From Rhizobiales bacterium 64-17 (GTDB taxonomy: Bacteria; Pseudomonadota; Alphaproteobacteria; Rhizobiales; Xanthobacteraceae), in NCBI GenBank assembly GCA_001899285.1, contig MKWA01000009.1, positions 131,776 through 195,775 of the forward strand: 64,000 nt of DNA, given 5' to 3'. This document shows, piece by piece, positions 36,532 to 44,948 of this stretch. Under the pieces are notes generated by a model. The model did no database searches, was not told the origin of the DNA, and worked only from the letters and a program-made list of their open reading frames with translations. A program made the position numbers and the translations under genes. Each line of letters starts with the position of its first letter. Position 1 is the first letter of the stretch.

Positions 36532-37533
36532 TTATTTCTTGATCAATCCCGCCGCTTCGGCGGCGGCGTGATAGATCGGCAGATCGGTCTGGATCGCCGC
36601 CGCCAGCCCCTCCGGCGTGGTAGTGACGGAATCGACGCCGAGCTTTGCCATGGCCTGGATCACCTCGGGCTCCCGGCCGATCTCGCCGAGTGCCTTGGAC
36701 AGGCGCTCGATGATCGGCCTCGGTGTTCCCGCCGGCGCGAAATAGCCGTTCCAGGCCGTCACGACGAAACCCGGCACCGTCTCCGCCATGGCCGGCACAT
36801 CGGGAAATTCCGCAAGGCGTTTCTCAGTGGAGATGCCCAGCACGCGCACCTTGTCCGACCGCATGATGCTGACCACGTCCGACACATTGCCGAAGAACAT
36901 CTGGATGTTGCCGCTCAAGAGGTCGGTGATGGCCGACGGCGCGCCGGTATAGGGAACCTCGACGAATTTCAACCCGACCTTGAGCGCAAAGGCCGCCGGA
37001 ACCAGCGAGCTGCTGGCGCCGCGACCAACCGAGCCGTAGTTGATCTTGCCGGGATTGGCGCGCGCGTAGTCGATGAACTCCTGAACGTTCTTCACCGGCA
37101 GGCTGCGATTGACCACCAGCGCCATGCCATTGCTGGTGATCATGCTGATCGGTGTCAGATCCTTGAGCGGATCGTATGACAGCTTCTGCATCAACGGCAC
37201 GACGGAGAACTGTGCGCCACCGGCTTCGTAAAGCGTATAGCCGTCGGCCGGCGAGCGGGCCACATATTCCGTCCCGATGGCGCCGTTGGCGCCGGGACGC
37301 GCTTCCACGACGAAGGATTGGCCGAACTTCTTGCTTAACCGCTCGGCGGTGATGCGCCCGATCACATCGGAAATTCCACCGGCGCCGTAAGGCACCACCA
37401 CCTTCACGTAACGGCTTGGCCATTCCTGCGCGGCAGCGGGATGGCACCCGACCGCTACGGCTATTGCGCATGCCGTCATCGCAACAATATGCAAGTGCCT
37501 ATCGGTCAGAGAGATTGAAGAAAAACAAATCAT
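36532..37533 (-). CDS. Bug-family (TctC-like) solute-binding protein
   Basis: A 333-residue extracytoplasmic binding protein. It has a signal peptide ending near HPAAAQEWPSR, then VKVVVPYGAGGISDVIGRIT (the Bug motif), PGANGAIGTEYVARSPADGY, and late PDVPAMAETVPGF. Bug proteins bind small carboxylates and related compounds. No TctA/B membrane genes are beside it, so transport partners are elsewhere. It follows an M20 peptidase gene with 76 bases between. Confidence 0.9.
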   Translation of the reverse strand: MICFSSISLTDRHLHIVAMTACAIAVAVGCHPAAAQEWPSRYVKVVVPYGAGGISDVIGRITAERLSKKFGQSFVVEARPGANGAIGTEYVARSPADGYTLYEAGGAQFSVVPLMQKLSYDPLKDLTPISMITSNGMALVVNRSLPVKNVQEFIDYARANPGKINYGSVGRGASSSLVPAAFALKVGLKFVEVPYTGAPSAITDLLSGNIQMFFGNVSDVVSIMRSDKVRVLGISTEKRLAEFPDVPAMAETVPGFVVTAWNGYFAPAGTPRPIIERLSKALGEIGREPEVIQAMAKLGVDSVTTTPEGLAAAIQTDLPIYHAAAEAAGLIKK

Positions 37534-37609
37534 CGTGAGCCCCCATATGAGAATTCCCGTGTGATCGATTCAAGTCTTTCCAACGAACTCCGGCTTTAAC
37601 CACCGCATA

Positions 37610-38947
37610 TCAGGCTGATCGCTTTTGCACCTCCGCCGCGATGTCGGCGTTGACGTGACATCCGAGCGGCAAGCCGCGCGGACGGTCCTGATTGCAGAGA
37701 TCCATTGCGATCCGGGCGTAGACGATGGACGCGTTCACCAGATCCTCGATCTTGAAGCTTTTGCTGGAGGCATGGCTGGCGGAACGCGGCGCGTAACTCA
37801 GCGCGGGAATTCCAAGCTCGTTGAAGGCATTGGCATCGCGCCACATGCTCGACACCGACGGGCTGACGGTCTGCGGCGGCGTCGGAAAGACCTGCGCGTG
37901 ACAGCGCCGCACCGTATCGACGAACGGCTCGATGCCTTTCGCTTCAAATCCCGGCCGATACAAAAACAGTTCCACCTCGCCCGGAACGCCGACGTCCTTG
38001 AGCAGCTTTTTCAGATCGTCGCGCACGTCCAGCGGATTGGCCCCCGGCAAAATGCGGGTGTCGACATAGAAGCTGCAAAGCTGCGGCGTGCTGGTCAGAT
38101 TGTAGGGATAGCCGGAACGCACCGCATTGACGCTGGCCTTCGGGATCACCGTGCCGCTTTGTCCCTTATAGGTGTTGCGCTGCTCGTATTCGTAGGCCCA
38201 CTTTTCGAACGCCTGGATCACCGCCGTCGTCCGCACGATGGCGTTCGGCGCATCGACGATCCCCGTCGGCCGCGGCAGATACGGCGAATAGTAGCGCGGC
38301 TGATCGGAATAGACCGTCACCTTGAAGTGTGCCTTGCCCGGCTCGATCCAGACGATGCCGAACCCCGTGCCTTCCGCGATCAGGCAGAAATCCGCGACCG
38401 CGCCGTGGGTCACCATGAAGCGCGCACCGAGATCCTTGCTCAGATATTGCCAGCCCTGAAATTCCTCGACCGGCTCGCGCGAAATCTCGCCGGCTGCCGC
38501 GCTGACGATCAGATCGCCCTTCAAAGGATAACCGGCGTCCTTGATCGCTTTTGCCGCGACCAAAAATGCAGCCATCGGCCCCTTGTCGTTGACGAGACCG
38601 TCGCCGTGCAATTCGTCACCCTGGATCCACGCCGAATGATAGAGCGGATCATTGGGGTTGCGTGCCGACCAGATCGCATCCGGCCGCAGCGTCGTATCAA
38701 GATGACTGTTGAAGATCAGATTGTAGCCGCCGCCGCTGCCGTTCAGCCAGGCCGCGACGTTGAAGCGCTCCGGCGTCAGCGCGAATTTCTTCGGCTTGAA
38801 GCCATTCTGATGGAGCCAGTCGTAGACATATTGTCCGGCCACGCCTTCGCTGCCGTTCGGGCTATCAATGTTGCCGAGCGCGAGCGCGAGATCGATCACC
38901 TCCTGGCGATTGATCCGTTTCACGACGTCATCCGGGGTCATGTCCAT
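37610..38947 (-). CDS. M20 family metallopeptidase/amidohydrolase
   Basis: A 445-residue dizinc hydrolase. Metal ligands are FNSHLDTTL (His/Asp), ELHGDGLVNDKGPMAAFLVA (Asp) and VSAAAGEISREPVEE (catalytic Glu pair); a late ASHASSKSFKIED carries the final His. M20 enzymes cut amide bonds in peptides, acylated amino acids or related compounds. With the Bug protein downstream it may act on an imported amide. It is divergent from an IclR regulator. ATG 38947 (MDMTPDDVVKRIN) fits. Confidence 0.87.
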   Translation of the reverse strand: MDMTPDDVVKRINRQEVIDLALALGNIDSPNGSEGVAGQYVYDWLHQNGFKPKKFALTPERFNVAAWLNGSGGGYNLIFNSHLDTTLRPDAIWSARNPNDPLYHSAWIQGDELHGDGLVNDKGPMAAFLVAAKAIKDAGYPLKGDLIVSAAAGEISREPVEEFQGWQYLSKDLGARFMVTHGAVADFCLIAEGTGFGIVWIEPGKAHFKVTVYSDQPRYYSPYLPRPTGIVDAPNAIVRTTAVIQAFEKWAYEYEQRNTYKGQSGTVIPKASVNAVRSGYPYNLTSTPQLCSFYVDTRILPGANPLDVRDDLKKLLKDVGVPGEVELFLYRPGFEAKGIEPFVDTVRRCHAQVFPTPPQTVSPSVSSMWRDANAFNELGIPALSYAPRSASHASSKSFKIEDLVNASIVYARIAMDLCNQDRPRGLPLGCHVNADIAAEVQKRSA

Positions 38948-39511
38948 TGCCTCGTGCCAGAGTTGAAACCATGCCGTTCAGAAACATCGCCGTGCCATCG
39001 TGACCGGATGCGCATCGCGCGCGGGCCACGCTTCTTCGGTATCGTTTTGGATTTTCCGTTGGCGCGCTCTGCAACTTTAACCGCGCGCATTCACCTCGTG
39101 ATCGGGTCAGCGTGTCGATAGGCAGGCAGCAATTTTCCCGAAAATGATATTCCTACGGGAAGCCCCGTCAATCAGGATTATTGTTTTTTGAGTATTTTCA
39201 TAAATCTCATTTTGTAGGAATTTTATTGGTTTGGAGTCGGGGAAGTTCCGGATGCTGGAATGAAGGCGTGGGACGGCAGATTGGCCGTGTCCGCTGGCGC
39301 GCGATTTTCGACCGCGGCCGGACGCTCTCTGAACCCAGGCGATGTCGCTTAAGGCCTTGCGCCGCCGGCGACACGACATCACCCACACTCGGCCAAATGT
39401 CGCGGATTGCGTTGGGATCGGCACCTTGCCAAAAGGGTACAGCTATTGCGTCGATGCCATGCTCCGGCCGCGCGCGCCCTTCAACCCGCACGACCCCGGC
39501 CAATTCACGAC
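38948..39511. other. 564-base intergenic region with AT-rich centre and inverted repeat
   Basis: Between the M20 peptidase and the IclR regulator, 39130-39240 is much more AT-rich than its surroundings and probably holds the divergent promoters. It contains ATTCCTAC at 39149-39156 and the inverse GTAGGAAT at 39214-39221, an 8-base inverted repeat 57 bases apart that could be bound by the regulator. The rest (38948-39120 and 39260-39500) shows no gene or RNA that I can identify. Confidence 0.45.
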
Positions 39512-40273
39512 ATGAAGAAGAATACCAGCCGCCAGATCATGATCCTGCAACTGTTCGATCGGCGCCGGCCGGCCTGGACGGTCGAGCAGATGCGCCGCAC
39601 GCTCAAGATTCCGACCAGCACGATCTACCGGCACGTCAGGAACCTGGTCGGTGCGCAGTTTCTGGCTCCCGTCACCGGCGCGGCCTATGCGCTCGGTCCG
39701 GCTTTCATCAAATACGAAAGCATCATCCACGATACCGATCCCCTGATCCGGCACGCCGACCCGATCATGAACGCGCTGCTGGCGCGGTCGGGGGCGGACT
39801 GCACCGTCATGATCAGCAAACGATTCAAGGACTGCGTCATGTGCGTTCATGAGGTGCACGGCGCCAAAGCGGTCCCCTCCGGTTACGGGCGCGGCGTGGA
39901 GATGCCGATCTTTGCCGGCGCGACCTCCAAGGCGATCCTGGCGCAATTATCGGCACGCGCCCTCAAGTCGCTCTATCTGGAGAACCATGTCGCCATTCGC
40001 CGCCGGCTAAAAATCCGCGACTGGAACGAGTTTGCGGCGATCGTCAAACAGATCCGCAAAGCGGGTTACGTGGTGACCAAAGGGGAAGTCACCGCCAACC
40101 GGGTCGGGATTGCCGCGCCGATCACACGTCACGGCCGGCCGGTGGCGAGCCTGACCCTGAGCGGGAACAAATGGGGCGAGCGGCGCATCGCCGAGGCCGT
40201 TCCGGTGGTCCGCAAGGCGGCGGACGAGATTTCCGCATCGCTGTCGCGCGACCGGACCCTGATTTCACGCTGA
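39512..40273 (+). CDS. IclR-like transcriptional regulator
   Basis: A 253-residue regulator. The N-terminal HTH has WTVEQMRRTLKIPTSTIYRH. The C-terminal effector domain is IclR-like (GYGRGVEMPIFAGATSKAIL, ITRHGRPVASLTLSGNKW). MKKNTSRQIMILQLF at 39512 is the likely start; the upstream 35 codons are Arg/Pro-rich. It probably controls the divergent M20 peptidase and Bug protein genes. Effector unknown. Confidence 0.85.
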   Translation: MKKNTSRQIMILQLFDRRRPAWTVEQMRRTLKIPTSTIYRHVRNLVGAQFLAPVTGAAYALGPAFIKYESIIHDTDPLIRHADPIMNALLARSGADCTVMISKRFKDCVMCVHEVHGAKAVPSGYGRGVEMPIFAGATSKAILAQLSARALKSLYLENHVAIRRRLKIRDWNEFAAIVKQIRKAGYVVTKGEVTANRVGIAAPITRHGRPVASLTLSGNKWGERRIAEAVPVVRKAADEISASLSRDRTLISR

Positions 40274-40341
40274 ACGCCGCGCCCGGCAGGCGCCTTGGCG
40301 ATATCCGATGAAGGGCGGGGGCTGGAAGGCTATTCCAGCGA

Positions 40342-40416
40342 TGGTGGGCGCGACAGGGATCGAACCTGTGACCCCTACCATGTCAAGGTAGTGCTCTTCC
40401 GCTGAGCTACGCGCCC
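40342..40416 (-). tRNA. tRNA-Val (anticodon GAC)
   Basis: The minus strand reads GGGCGCGTAGCTCAGCGGAA at the 5' end, with matching 3' CGCGCCCA and an encoded CCA. The anticodon arm is CTACCTTGACATGGTAG, giving GAC in the loop (reads GUC/GUU, Val). The T-arm is CAGGTTCGATCCCTG. D-arm, variable loop and acceptor stem all pair. A small hairpin (GCTGGAA/TTCCAGC) follows 3' at about 40321-40339. Confidence 0.95.
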
Positions 40417-40495
40417 GTTGCGCTGTCTCTTATCGGCTCCGCCCCAAGCAGGCAACCCCGCCCAGCAAACCCGGCAGACCCGTCGCGACGGCCGG

Positions 40496-40873
40496 TCAGG
40501 CCGCCAGCATCTTGTTCACTTCCGAGACCAGTTCGCGCAGATGGACCGGCTTGGACAGCACCTTGGCGTGCTTGGGGGCGGCCGAATCGGCATTCAGGGC
40601 CACGGCGGCAAAGCCGGTGATGAACATGATCTTCATGTCCGGGTCGAGTTCCGCCGCCCGGCGCGCCAGCTCGATCCCGTCCATTTCCGGCATGACGATA
40701 TCGGTCAACAGCAGTTCGAATGGCTCCTCGCGCAGCCGCTGATAGGCGGACAGCCCGTTGTCGTAGGAGGTAACCTCGAATCCGGCGTTCTGCAGGGCTT
40801 TCACCAGAAACCGGCGCATGTCGGTATCGTCTTCAGCCAGCAGGATTTTTGCTTGAATCGCCCGGTTGTCCAT
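40496..40873 (-). CDS. cpdR: response regulator CpdR
   Basis: A 125-residue single-domain receiver. It begins MDNRAIQAKILLAEDDTDMR, has Asp58 in LLLTDIVMPEMDG, and KVLSKPVHLRELV. CpdR is phosphorylated in the CckA-ChpT pathway; in its unphosphorylated form it directs ClpXP to substrates and thus controls the cell cycle. The protein ends NKMLAA, and two terminal Ala are required for CpdR's own ClpXP turnover in Caulobacter. ATG 40873 is used; upstream in-frame codons are not family-like. It sits alone after tRNA-Val. Confidence 0.9.
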   Translation of the reverse strand: MDNRAIQAKILLAEDDTDMRRFLVKALQNAGFEVTSYDNGLSAYQRLREEPFELLLTDIVMPEMDGIELARRAAELDPDMKIMFITGFAAVALNADSAAPKHAKVLSKPVHLRELVSEVNKMLAA

Positions 40874-40998
40874 TGCGTCCCTGAAACCCCAATTCCCCGG
40901 CCTCCATTTGCGCCGTTCCGGGTAAATATGCGGTGAACTCCGAGGCGTCCATGGCGTTCCCTGACACACCCGGCGTGGTATCAGGGGTCAATCTTGCT

Positions 40999-41030
40999 AT
41001 CCTGACGGACGCCCCGAGAGCTGTCAGGAT
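40999..41030. promoter_or_regulatory. inverted repeat before the N-formylglutamate amidohydrolase gene
   Basis: ATCCTGAC at 40999-41006 and GTCAGGAT at 41023-41030 form an 8-base inverted repeat with a 16-base spacer. It ends 29 bases before the GTG start. It could be an operator or a weak hairpin in the leader; no regulator is adjacent. Confidence 0.4.
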
Positions 41031-41059
41031 CGGGCGGCGAGTAAACGGCTGGAGTTGGT

Positions 41060-41974
41060 GTGGATCGGAACGAGATGCGTCAAGATACGCGCCTTGCGAG
41101 CGATGAGTTCGATCCGCCGTTCGAGATCCACGAACCGCAGACCTTGCGCGCGCCGGTTTTCTTCAATTCGCCGCACAGCGGCTCGGTCTATCCAGCGCGG
41201 TTTCTCGAGAGCGCACGGCTCAGTCTCGCCACCTTGCAACGCTCCGAGGACAGCTTCGTCGACGACCTCGTCACAGGCGTGGTGGCGCGCGGCTATCCGC
41301 TGATGCGCGCGCATTTCCCGCGCTGCTATGTGGACGTCAACCGCGAGCCCTACGAACTCGACCCGCGCATGTTCGACGGCCAACTCCCCTCCTTCGCCAA
41401 CACCCGTTCGATGCGGGTGGCTGGCGGGCTCGGGACCGTTGCCCGCGTGGTCGGTGACGCGCAGGAAATCTACGACCGGCGCATTCCGGCGGACGAGGCG
41501 CTGCAGCGGATCGAAAGCCTGTACAAACCCTATCACCGCGCGCTGCGCCGGCTGTTCGGCCGGCTGCACCGCGACCACGGCGCCGCGATGCTGATCGACT
41601 GTCATTCGATGCCGTCGACCGCCAGCAGCCGCGACGAGCGCAGCCGTCCCGATTTCGTGCTCGGCGACCGCTACGGCACCAGTTGCGTTGGGATGATTTC
41701 GGAAACCGTCGAGCAGACGCTGCGCGGCTGCGGCTACAGCGTCAACCGCAACAAGCCTTATGCCGGCGGCTTCATCACCGAGCATTACGGCAACCCGGCC
41801 GCCGGGCTGCATACGCTGCAACTCGAGATCAATCGCGCGCTCTACATGAACGAACGCAAGCGCGAGCGCACCGCCGGCTTCGCCCGGCTCGCCGCCGATC
41901 TGGAAACCCTGGCTGACCGACTCGGCGACATTCCGCTCGCCGAAATCCGTCCGTATCGCGCCGCGGCTGAATAG
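41060..41974 (+). CDS. N-formylglutamate amidohydrolase
   Basis: A 304-residue enzyme of the N-formylglutamate amidohydrolase family, which releases formate or a related acyl from N-acyl-glutamate in histidine breakdown or related pathways. Motifs: FFNSPHSGSVYPARF at about 35-49, YVDVNREPYELD, LIDCHSMPS with metal His/Asp, and GGFITEHYGNPAAGLHTLQL. The GTG start at 41060 has GGAG 6 bases upstream; ATG 41075 is the alternative. No hut genes are nearby, so it may act on other N-acyl amino acids. Confidence 0.85.
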   Translation: MDRNEMRQDTRLASDEFDPPFEIHEPQTLRAPVFFNSPHSGSVYPARFLESARLSLATLQRSEDSFVDDLVTGVVARGYPLMRAHFPRCYVDVNREPYELDPRMFDGQLPSFANTRSMRVAGGLGTVARVVGDAQEIYDRRIPADEALQRIESLYKPYHRALRRLFGRLHRDHGAAMLIDCHSMPSTASSRDERSRPDFVLGDRYGTSCVGMISETVEQTLRGCGYSVNRNKPYAGGFITEHYGNPAAGLHTLQLEINRALYMNERKRERTAGFARLAADLETLADRLGDIPLAEIRPYRAAAE

Positions 41975-42014
41975 GCCGTCCCGGCCTGCAGGGGCGAACC
42001 CAGGAAACCGACAA

Positions 42015-42099
42015 GAAAAAAGGGCCGCCTGCGAAAGCAAGCGGCCCAAGTCTAGGGAGGAAACGCCCAAGGAGGGCAACGATAGCTCTCGCTACCGCA
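42015..42099 (-). ncRNA. suhB/MmgR-type small RNA
   Basis: On the minus strand: hairpin GGTAGC-GAGA-GCTATC (about 42105-42080), hairpin GCCC-TCCTT-GGGC (about 42078-42066), an unpaired UUUCCUCCCU stretch, then a strong terminator stem GGGCCGC/GCGGCCC followed by TTTTTT at 42021-42016. CU-rich, anti-Shine-Dalgarno-like loops plus an intrinsic terminator next to an inositol-monophosphatase-family gene match what I know of the suhB (Rfam) / MmgR (alpha-r8) sRNA of Rhizobiales. A promoter candidate CTTGCC-N17-TATGTT lies at 42135-42107. It is divergent from the downstream phosphatase gene, so it is not that gene's leader. Confidence 0.68.
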
Positions 42100-42375
42100 T
42101 TGCGGTAACATACAGTGCGACGCACAAAAGGCAAGCCCTCTTACGCGATTACCTCTGTTGTTTTTGCATGGCTGGATCGAGTTTTTTGCCACCGACCAAC
42201 GGCGGAATTCTTACGACAGCTATTTTCTGACCACTCCCGGTTAAAACGCGGGCAATTTGCCGCATCTTGCAGTGCAACAAACGCATGGCATCGGGCCAAA
42301 GTACAACCAGACGGGAGTCCGTTGCCGGCCCCGCGGTTCTCCGATAGTCGAAACCGGCAGCCAACGGGGACCGGC

Positions 42376-43167
42376 ATGACCGCGATCGACTTCACCGCTT
42401 TCGTGGATCAACTGGCCGCCACCTCGGGCGACCTGATCCTGCCGTTCTTCCGCACGGCGCTCAGTGTCGAGAACAAGAAGCCGGGCGACTTCGATCCTGT
42501 GACCGCCGCCGACCGCGCGGCCGAGAACGGCATGCGAGCGCTGATCCGCCGGAATTTCCCCGACCACGGCATCGTCGGCGAGGAATACAGCGACGAGCGC
42601 GCCGACGCGGAATATGTCTGGGTGCTCGATCCGATCGACGGCACCAAATCCTTCGTCAGCGGCATGCCCGCCTGGGGCACGCTGATCGGGCTGATGCGGT
42701 TCGGCGAACCGGTGTTCGGCATGATGCACCAGCCATTCACCCGCGAGCGCTTCACCGGCGACGGCGCGGCGGCGCATTATCGCGGCCCTGCCGGCACGCG
42801 CGACCTGCGCGTGCGGGAGTGCGCACAGCTCTCCGAGGCGGTCGTCTACACGACCAGCCCGCGGCTGATGCAGCCGGACGAGCGTGCGGCCTTCGCCACG
42901 GTCGAGGACGCGGCGCGGCTGTCGCGCTACGGCGGCGATTGCTACGCCTACTGCATGCTGGCGGCCGGCCATGTCGATCTGGTGATCGAAACCGGCCTGA
43001 AGCCACATGACATCATGGCGCTGATCCCGATCATCTCCGGCGCCGGCGGCATCATCACCACCTGGGACGGCGGACCGCCGCAAACGGGCGGGCGCATCGT
43101 CGCCGCCGGTGACGTGCGCGTGCATCGCGCGGCGATGGCGATGCTCAAGGCCGGGATGGTCGGATAA
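42376..43167 (+). CDS. hisN: histidinol-phosphatase, inositol monophosphatase family
   Basis: A 263-residue Mg-dependent phosphatase. Metal-site motifs: GIVGEEYSDE, VLDPIDGTKSFVSGMPAWGT, and GGDCYAYCMLAAGHVDLVIE. The DGTKSFxSG form is typical of HisN, which dephosphorylates L-histidinol phosphate; SuhB-type activity on inositol phosphate cannot be excluded. ATG 42376 (MTAIDFTAFVDQLA) is chosen; the open frame upstream (to 42115) overlaps the sRNA promoter region and is not protein-like. Confidence 0.85.
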   Translation: MTAIDFTAFVDQLAATSGDLILPFFRTALSVENKKPGDFDPVTAADRAAENGMRALIRRNFPDHGIVGEEYSDERADAEYVWVLDPIDGTKSFVSGMPAWGTLIGLMRFGEPVFGMMHQPFTRERFTGDGAAAHYRGPAGTRDLRVRECAQLSEAVVYTTSPRLMQPDERAAFATVEDAARLSRYGGDCYAYCMLAAGHVDLVIETGLKPHDIMALIPIISGAGGIITTWDGGPPQTGGRIVAAGDVRVHRAAMAMLKAGMVG

Positions 43168-43225
43168 GGCTTTTATCGTTCGCCGTTCCGGACGGAAAAC
43201 CGCTTCACACTTTTCCTGGAACGGT

Positions 43226-44164
43226 TCAGTAGAGCGGCGTGCCCGGCACGAAGGCGTCGAACGCCGCCCAGAACTGTTTGCGGTAGAGATCCTGCTCCTG
43301 CAGGATTTCGTGACGCGCGCCCGGCACGATGACATGCGAACCGGCGAGCAGATGCACGCCGAATTCCTCGATCGCCGGCGTCGACACCACATCGTCCTGC
43401 CCCGCCGCCGCGATCAGGATCGGCTGGCGGATGCGCGACGGATAGGACGGCATCCGGAAGCGGCGCATCTGCTTCATCGCCGCCTGCGCCCAACTGATGG
43501 TCGGCGCGCCGAGGCCGAGTTGCGGCTCCGCTTCCAGCACCGCGCGATTGCGCGCGAACCGCACCGGATCGGAGGTGAGCACGTTGCCGACGAAATCGGT
43601 GATGTCGAAGCTCGCCGCCGACGGCACGAACCCGCTGCCGCGTCCCATCAGCCGCATCAGGCCGAGCGCAGGCCCGGCGAAACCATGAAACGGCTGCCGC
43701 GGCAGGCCGATCAGCGGCGCGCTCAACACCACGCGATCGAACCAGCGGCGGCCTTGCGCGCAGGCTTCGATCAGCACCGCGCCGCCCATGGAATGCGCCA
43801 GCGCGAATAGCGGCGGCGGGCAGTCGGGCAGCACGACCTGCTCCATGATCGCGTCGAGATCGACACCGTATTCGCTGAAGCGGCGCACATGGCCCTTGCG
43901 GCGATCGGACAGCGCGCGGTCGGACATTCCCTGCCCGCGCCAGTCGAACGTCGCCACCGCGAAACCCCGCGCGCGCAGGTCGCGCGCCGTCTCGAAATAC
44001 TTTTCGATGAATTCGGCGCGGCCCTGCAGCAGCAGCACCGTTCCCTTGCGGCCCGGCGGCGGCGCGAACCGCGCATAACGCAGATTGACGCCGTCGCGCG
44101 TGCGGATGGTGCCGCTCACGGCGTCGTCAGGGGCGGGATTGGCCGGGATGGAAACGAGTGTCAT
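43226..44164 (-). CDS. alpha/beta hydrolase (lysophospholipase/monoacylglycerol lipase type)
   Basis: A 312-residue serine hydrolase. The nucleophile is in FALAHSMGGAVLIEA (GxSxG-like HSMGG), the N-terminal oxyanion region is GTVLLLQGRAEFIEKYFE, FDWRGQGMSDR follows, and the late GQDDVVSTPAI and GARHEILQE give Asp and His. FIEKYFET and RGQGMS are typical of the PldB-like subset that acts on lysophospholipids or monoglycerides. A 9-base inverted repeat (44202-44210 / 44225-44233) lies in its promoter region. Confidence 0.87.
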   Translation of the reverse strand: MTLVSIPANPAPDDAVSGTIRTRDGVNLRYARFAPPPGRKGTVLLLQGRAEFIEKYFETARDLRARGFAVATFDWRGQGMSDRALSDRRKGHVRRFSEYGVDLDAIMEQVVLPDCPPPLFALAHSMGGAVLIEACAQGRRWFDRVVLSAPLIGLPRQPFHGFAGPALGLMRLMGRGSGFVPSAASFDITDFVGNVLTSDPVRFARNRAVLEAEPQLGLGAPTISWAQAAMKQMRRFRMPSYPSRIRQPILIAAAGQDDVVSTPAIEEFGVHLLAGSHVIVPGARHEILQEQDLYRKQFWAAFDAFVPGTPLY

Positions 44165-44286
44165 GCGGAATGCCGGTTGCGGTCCTTATAGCAGCACCGC
44201 CGATTCCGCCACCGGGGTTGGCACGGCGGAATCAATGGGTCTTAAAATAATAATATCGGTCAAAGACTTAGGAAAATATCGCCGCT

Positions 44287-44314
44287 CTTGAAATCGCTTT
44301 CGGCACGCCCATAT
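44287..44314 (+). promoter_or_regulatory. RpoH (sigma-32) promoter of hsp20
   Basis: CTTGAAA at 44287-44293 is followed after 14 bases by CCCATAT at 44308-44314. This matches the sigma-32 consensus (CTTGAAA, 13-15 bases, CCCCATnT). Start of transcription is expected near 44321, giving a leader of about 90 bases that holds a ROSE-like thermometer. Confidence 0.82.
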
Positions 44315-44320
44315 CGAACC

Positions 44321-44413
44321 CGTGCAGGCCATTCCGGCTGCACACGGGAACAAGCCCGGCCATTTCGGCGGGCGAAACCCGCATGTCGCTCAACCCAAGA
44401 GGATATGCCAATG
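44321..44413 (+). promoter_or_regulatory. ROSE-type RNA thermometer in the hsp20 leader
   Basis: The leader folds into hairpins CCCGUGCAG/CUGCACaCGGG and GCCCG/CGGGC, then a terminal hairpin that masks the Shine-Dalgarno. In it U44386-C-G-C-U-C44391 pairs with G44399-A-G-G-A44403 and bulges G44388, around an AACCCAA loop. U(U/C)GCU opposite the SD with an unpaired G is the hallmark of ROSE elements of rhizobial small heat-shock genes. Heating would open the SD. The pairing is hand-built. Confidence 0.72.
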
Positions 44414-44860
44414 CGTACCTTTGATCTTGCTCCGCTCTATCGTTCGACCGTCGGCTTCGACCGTCTGTTTTCCATGCTGGACGGTTTCGACAACGCCGCG
44501 CCGGGCTACCCGCCCTACAATATCGAACGCACGGGCGAGAATGACTACCGCATCTCGGTCGCCGTCGCCGGCTTCGGCGAGAAGGATTTGTCGATCGAGG
44601 CGAAAGAGAACACCCTGACCATCAAGGGCGATAAATCCAAGGAAGACACCAGCAAGGGCGAGGTGCTCTATCAGGGCATCGCCGCGCGCGCCTTCGAGCG
44701 CGTCTTCCAACTCGCCGACCACGTCCAGGTAAAGGGCGCCACCATCGAGAACGGTCTGCTGCACGTCGATCTCGTCCGGGAAATCCCCGAGGCGAAGAAG
44801 CCGCGTCAGATTCCGATCGGCAATGGCAAGCCCACGCTGGTCGAAGCGCAGGCAGCCTGA
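44411..44860 (+). CDS. Hsp20 family small heat shock protein
   Basis: A 149-residue alpha-crystallin-type chaperone that holds unfolding proteins. It begins [20 protein letters not shown], and the crystallin domain runs from about 38 to 130 with [20 protein letters not shown] and [17 protein letters not shown]; the family IxI-like tail is [12 protein letters not shown] 44411 is used because the masked GAGGA Shine-Dalgarno lies 7 bases upstream, while ATG 44405 would be too close. It is heat-controlled by an RpoH promoter and a ROSE element. Confidence 0.92.
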   Translation: MRTFDLAPLYRSTVGFDRLFSMLDGFDNAAPGYPPYNIERTGENDYRISVAVAGFGEKDLSIEAKENTLTIKGDKSKEDTSKGEVLYQGIAARAFERVFQLADHVQVKGATIENGLLHVDLVREIPEAKKPRQIPIGNGKPTLVEAQAA

Positions 44861-44890
44861 TCAGCATCGATTGACGCCCCCTCGATGCGA

Positions 44891-44920
44891 ACGCCCCGGA
44901 CCTGTGTCCGGGGCGTTTTT
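44891..44920 (+). terminator. intrinsic terminator of hsp20
   Basis: A 10-base stem ACGCCCCGGA / TCCGGGGCGT with a CCTGTG loop is followed by TTTTT at 44916-44920. It ends the hsp20 transcript 31 bases after the stop. Confidence 0.92.
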
Positions 44921-44948
44921 CGTTTCGGGCCCGTTGATGTCGATCGCG

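Noticed and set aside
40321-40416. tRNA-Val as an island attachment site
   Set aside because: Neighbouring genes (cpdR, amidohydrolase) look native and no direct repeat of the tRNA 3' end or integrase was found.
42115-42375. N-terminal extension of hisN
   Set aside because: It would run through the sRNA promoter region, and family members begin at MTAIDF-like sequence.
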